A DNA stretch of 16,169 bases from Geminicoccaceae bacterium (lineage in GTDB: Bacteria; Pseudomonadota; Alphaproteobacteria; Geminicoccales; Geminicoccaceae): NCBI GenBank assembly GCA_030824835.1, contig JAPJRA010000014.1, forward strand, positions 1-16,169, read 5' to 3'. This document shows, in pieces, positions 13,582 to 16,169 of the stretch. Positions within the stretch are counted from its first letter, which is position 1. Each line of letters begins with the position of its first letter. The notes under the pieces are model-generated. The model did no database searches. It saw only the letters and a program-made list of their open reading frames with translations, and had not been told where the DNA came from. Made by a program: the position numbers and the translations under genes.

Positions 13582-14826
13582 TCATTTCCTCCAATAATGT
13601 TCCCGTTTGATGACCGGAAACTCGAATTTGCCTTTGGGCGTGATGATGTGCTGCAGCACTTGCGCGCGGATATCCACTCCCTGACCATTCGAGAAGGCGC
13701 GCTGAATAGCTTGCGCATCGTCACGGCTGAACGACAGCGGAATAACGATATCTTTGCTCGGCTCCGTTGCACTGATAGTAACGGACTTCTTGATATGTAC
13801 GCCTTTGCCACGTGCGCCAGTGACCGTCACCAGCAAATCAAGGCGGTTAACGACACGTTTCTCCCCATATTTGCGGACCAGGGAAGGAGCAGCCCTGCCC
13901 GCGCTGATGAATAGATTTACACTGGCGGTGTTGGTCTCGAAGCCGGCGGTGATTTCTTTGATGGCGGGATAATCGGACACGGGCAAAATGGTAGCCGGGC
14001 CTGGCAATGTATTCGTGCTGCGGCCGGTCGCCACCGACGAGGCTTCTGACAAGGCGGCCGAACCAGGCCCCTGCCCGATATTGTAGACCTGTATCAGTAT
14101 GCAGCTGTTCCAGTTCGATGCACTGCAGGCATTGCCGCTGCCGGTCACCCCCGGGGGCACCCCATTAGGTGGATTGCCCTGCGCTGGGCCAGCCAGCGAC
14201 GTCAGCGTATAGTAGTAGCTGGCGTTAGAGGGATAAACCGTGATGACGGAGTTGTTCTCGTATTCCCACCAGATATTGTCAGGCTGCGGCTCGCCGAACT
14301 TTTGAAACACGCAGGGAGTCACCTGCGAGAGCCCAACGACATTGCCGATGCCGCTTCCCGTGCAGTCGGCAGTGCTGCCCTCTCCGCCGTTGCTGCCGAA
14401 AATATAGGTAATGCCTGGCTGGCCGTCGCTGAAGTACAAGCTGAAAGGATACTGCCATACACTCAATGTTTCATCACGATAGTATACTTGGCAGGAGGCC
14501 GCCCCGCCGCCATCCTGTGCCGTGAATTCAATGTCCTGGTTCTGTTCGTTTGGATTGCTGATGCTGCCTGGGGAGGCGATCATCGGCTGCTGGATGCTTC
14601 CCTGGTTATTGACACAAGACGGCGCGGGATTCGACGTCTCGCTCACATAGGCGGTCACGCTGCTGTAGTTGAACAGGAGCACGCCGTTCCCGTCGGTAGT
14701 CCCGGCGAAGGCCGGCCGTGCGGCTCCCACGAGCATTGGGACAACACCGAGCCCAAGTATCGCGGCGGCCGTCGCAGATCTGGTCCGCCGCGTGCATGGA
14801 CGGCCAGGTGCGTATTCTTTCGTCAT
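13582..14826 (-). CDS. Secreted protein of unknown function, 414 aa
   Basis: 414 residues from ATG 14826 (only a weak AGAG upstream). The signal peptide has a basic start (RPCTRRTRS), the core AAAILGLGVVPMLVGAA, and cleavage at about AFA41. The mature protein is rich in Ser, Asn, Gly and aromatic residues in its first 230 positions, with at least six Cys, and looks like extracellular beta-structure. The last 110 residues (RKYGEKRVVNRLDLLVTVTG and following, IVIPLSFSRDD, RAQVLQHIITPKGKFEFPVI) are more ordered and may be a separate beta domain. I do not recognise a family. GC is noticeably lower than in adjacent core genes, hinting at transfer. On the same strand as, and downstream of, the partial regulator gene, with a doubtful 71-codon frame between. 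Confidence 0.72.
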   Translation of the reverse strand: MTKEYAPGRPCTRRTRSATAAAILGLGVVPMLVGAARPAFAGTTDGNGVLLFNYSSVTAYVSETSNPAPSCVNNQGSIQQPMIASPGSISNPNEQNQDIEFTAQDGGGAASCQVYYRDETLSVWQYPFSLYFSDGQPGITYIFGSNGGEGSTADCTGSGIGNVVGLSQVTPCVFQKFGEPQPDNIWWEYENNSVITVYPSNASYYYTLTSLAGPAQGNPPNGVPPGVTGSGNACSASNWNSCILIQVYNIGQGPGSAALSEASSVATGRSTNTLPGPATILPVSDYPAIKEITAGFETNTASVNLFISAGRAAPSLVRKYGEKRVVNRLDLLVTVTGARGKGVHIKKSVTISATEPSKDIVIPLSFSRDDAQAIQRAFSNGQGVDIRAQVLQHIITPKGKFEFPVIKREHYWRK

Positions 14827-14886
14827 TCTCTAAGACCTACGATTCGTCAATGGTCTGCCCGCCAAACCACCCCAAGGACAATATGA

Positions 14887-15102
14887 TCAGGTAACTTTTA
14901 TTACAAGCTGAATATCCGCGCTCTCTTTCGACCAGAAGCTGCTGATGTTGATCATCCCGTAGGTGACCACGTGCCCGTCCGGTGTCTTCCGGCCTTTCAG
15001 ACCGGCCGCGCTCGTCGGCGGAATGCACCGCCCCGAATACTCTGTTCCGAGAGCGCTGCCGTCACCACACTGACTATCAGCTTCGAGCGCAGCGCGTTGC
15101 AC
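14887..15102 (-). CDS. Doubtful small reading frame, 71 aa
   Basis: The frame from GTG 15102 has no clear ribosome binding site. It encodes CGDGSALGTEYSGRCIPPTS and ends FWSKESADIQLVIKVT at TGA 14887. The residue mix (Trp, balanced charge, strand-like end) is more protein-like than chance. It is in phase with the regulator upstream and separated from it by one stop codon (15118-15120) plus five codons. It could be a real small gene, the relic of an extracellular protein's C-terminus, or chance. Confidence 0.35.
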   Translation of the reverse strand: MQRAALEADSQCGDGSALGTEYSGRCIPPTSAAGLKGRKTPDGHVVTYGMINISSFWSKESADIQLVIKVT

Positions 15103-15117
15103 CTCTGACCTGTCTCG

Positions 15118-16169
15118 TCAGGCCCCGCCCGCAGCCAGCAGCGCTCGCGCCTCGCTCAGGTCGGTGCACACGATATCGTCCGCGAATGAGCGGGCGAGCG
15201 GCAACAGCTCGCCGGGCACCTCCGCTCGCCCCTGGGCACGGTGCATGCGGGCGACGCTGACGCTCGCGCGCAGCTCGAGCAGTCTCGACCGCTGCCGCCG
15301 GGCAATCGCGAGGCTGGTGCGTAACGACGCCTCGGCTACGGCCGGATCGCGACCCGGCACGGCGAAACTGAGTTCGGCCACGAGCCTGTGCGCCTCGGCG
15401 GCGAAATAGGTCTCGCCGGTCTCGCCCATGAGCCGCAGTGCCTCGTCGAGCATTTGCAGACCCGCCGTCGCCCGGCCGAGACGGGCCTGGCCCTCCGCCA
15501 GCCAGCACAGGCAGGTCGGCACGTCGAGGCCGGCGCCGGTGGCGCGGTAGGCGGCCATTCCCTCGAGGATCTCCCGCATGCCCTCCTCCAGCAGCGTCTC
15601 GTCGGCGCCGGCCAGGGCGAGCAATGCCGCCCCCCGGTACATGCGGCCGAGACCGAGCCAGAGCGGCAGGTCCTGTCGGGACGCGATGTCGATTGCGGCC
15701 GTGGCATGCCCGAGCGCCTCGCCCGGAGCGCGAAGCAGCAAGTGCAGCTGGGCCAGGTGCGCGTGCAGCGCTCCCAACGTGTTGGGCTGGATTTTCGGCT
15801 CCTGCGTAATGGCCACCAGCAGCTCGGCTTTGCGCAGCGCCAGCTCCGGATGGCCTGCCAGGGTTTCGGTCCGTGCGATGAACGCCAGTGCTGCGATGGG
15901 ATCCTGCCCGAACTGGGCAGCGTGGGCGCCATGGCATCCCGGCCGATAGAGCGCGAGCCCGCGGTTCAGCAGGGACCGGGCCGCCAGGAGCCTGCCGTGG
16001 TACAGCTCCATGGTGCCGGCGATGCCGCAGGCGACCAGCATGAAATCGTCGTCCCTGGCCGCACGCGCCGCCGCGAGGCACCGGGCGGCGAGCGGGCGTG
16101 CCGCCGCCATCTCCGGCTTCACGCCGTAATAGACGGTCAGACCGAACAGGATGGGGAACAGAGCCGGCC
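15118..16169 (-). CDS. C-terminal helical-repeat part of a large ATPase/cyclase-type regulator, partial
   Basis: The frame enters at the right edge (first full codons PALFPILFGLTVYYG) and ends at TGA 15118, giving 350 codons without the N-terminus. It is made of TPR-like helical pairs: repeated 'ARxLxxRxLAL', 'GHPELALRKAELLVAITQ', 'RATGAGLDVPTCLCWLAEGQ', 'GLQMLDEALRLMGETGETYF', 'SLRTSLAIARRQRSRLLELR', and the end TDLSEARALLAAGG. This arrangement, especially 'TGExYxxAExHRLxxEL' and 'ARxxxSxxLELRA', is typical of the C-terminal half of predicted ATPases fused to class III adenylate cyclase or to a winged-helix DNA-binding domain. Which N-terminal output it has cannot be seen here. Confidence 0.82.
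   Translation of the reverse strand, partial: PALFPILFGLTVYYGVKPEMAAARPLAARCLAAARAARDDDFMLVACGIAGTMELYHGRLLAARSLLNRGLALYRPGCHGAHAAQFGQDPIAALAFIARTETLAGHPELALRKAELLVAITQEPKIQPNTLGALHAHLAQLHLLLRAPGEALGHATAAIDIASRQDLPLWLGLGRMYRGAALLALAGADETLLEEGMREILEGMAAYRATGAGLDVPTCLCWLAEGQARLGRATAGLQMLDEALRLMGETGETYFAAEAHRLVAELSFAVPGRDPAVAEASLRTSLAIARRQRSRLLELRASVSVARMHRAQGRAEVPGELLPLARSFADDIVCTDLSEARALLAAGGA

Overview
The window reads as chromosomal DNA of a high-GC proteobacterium, most likely an alphaproteobacterium. The basis is GC-rich codon use in the core genes, a Tat-exported protein, an AnsP-type permease and a FadD-like acyl-CoA synthetase. No rRNA, tRNA or CRISPR array was found, and the species cannot be named from this sequence. 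Base composition is strongly two-phased. Roughly 1-3650 and 4020-4190 are much more AT-rich than the rest, which suggests an acquired island. The gene at 13582-14826 is intermediate.

Layout. (1) 1-3360, minus strand: a compact three-gene unit encoding a lipoprotein, a trypsin-like S1 protease with an intact catalytic triad, and a subtilisin-like S8 protease whose catalytic-Ser half lies beyond the left edge. All three carry export signals. This is the least familiar and most interesting part. (2) 3650-4022: a patch of GC-rich gene debris inside AT-rich DNA. It holds the 3' end of a second acyl-CoA synthetase, with a nonsense codon, and the 3' end of a second ferric-reductase-like gene. The second piece is bracketed by a 14-bp inverted repeat, one arm of which belongs to a 16-bp tandem repeat. 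Relatives of both fragments are intact later in the window. (3) 4394-5836: an amino-acid permease of the AnsP type. (4) 5837-7800: an accessory stretch with an insertion-sequence remnant, a large hairpin, an intact PIN toxin-antitoxin pair with a palindromic operator candidate, a truncated HicA-like toxin ending in a REP-like palindrome, and a VapB antitoxin followed by a wrecked VapC.

(5) 7869-8998, minus strand: a Tat-exported intradiol-dioxygenase-like protein and a ferric-reductase-like membrane protein in one operon, probably a redox function at the cell envelope. (6) 9352-12510: core-type genes for a methyltransferase, a GNAT acetyltransferase and an acyl-CoA synthetase. (7) 12781-16169: two secreted proteins of unknown function, a doubtful 71-residue frame, and the C-terminal helical-repeat part of a large regulator or cyclase-type protein that runs off the right edge. 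Apart from the operons noted, the genes look metabolically unconnected. The theme of the left half is repeated insertion, duplication and decay.
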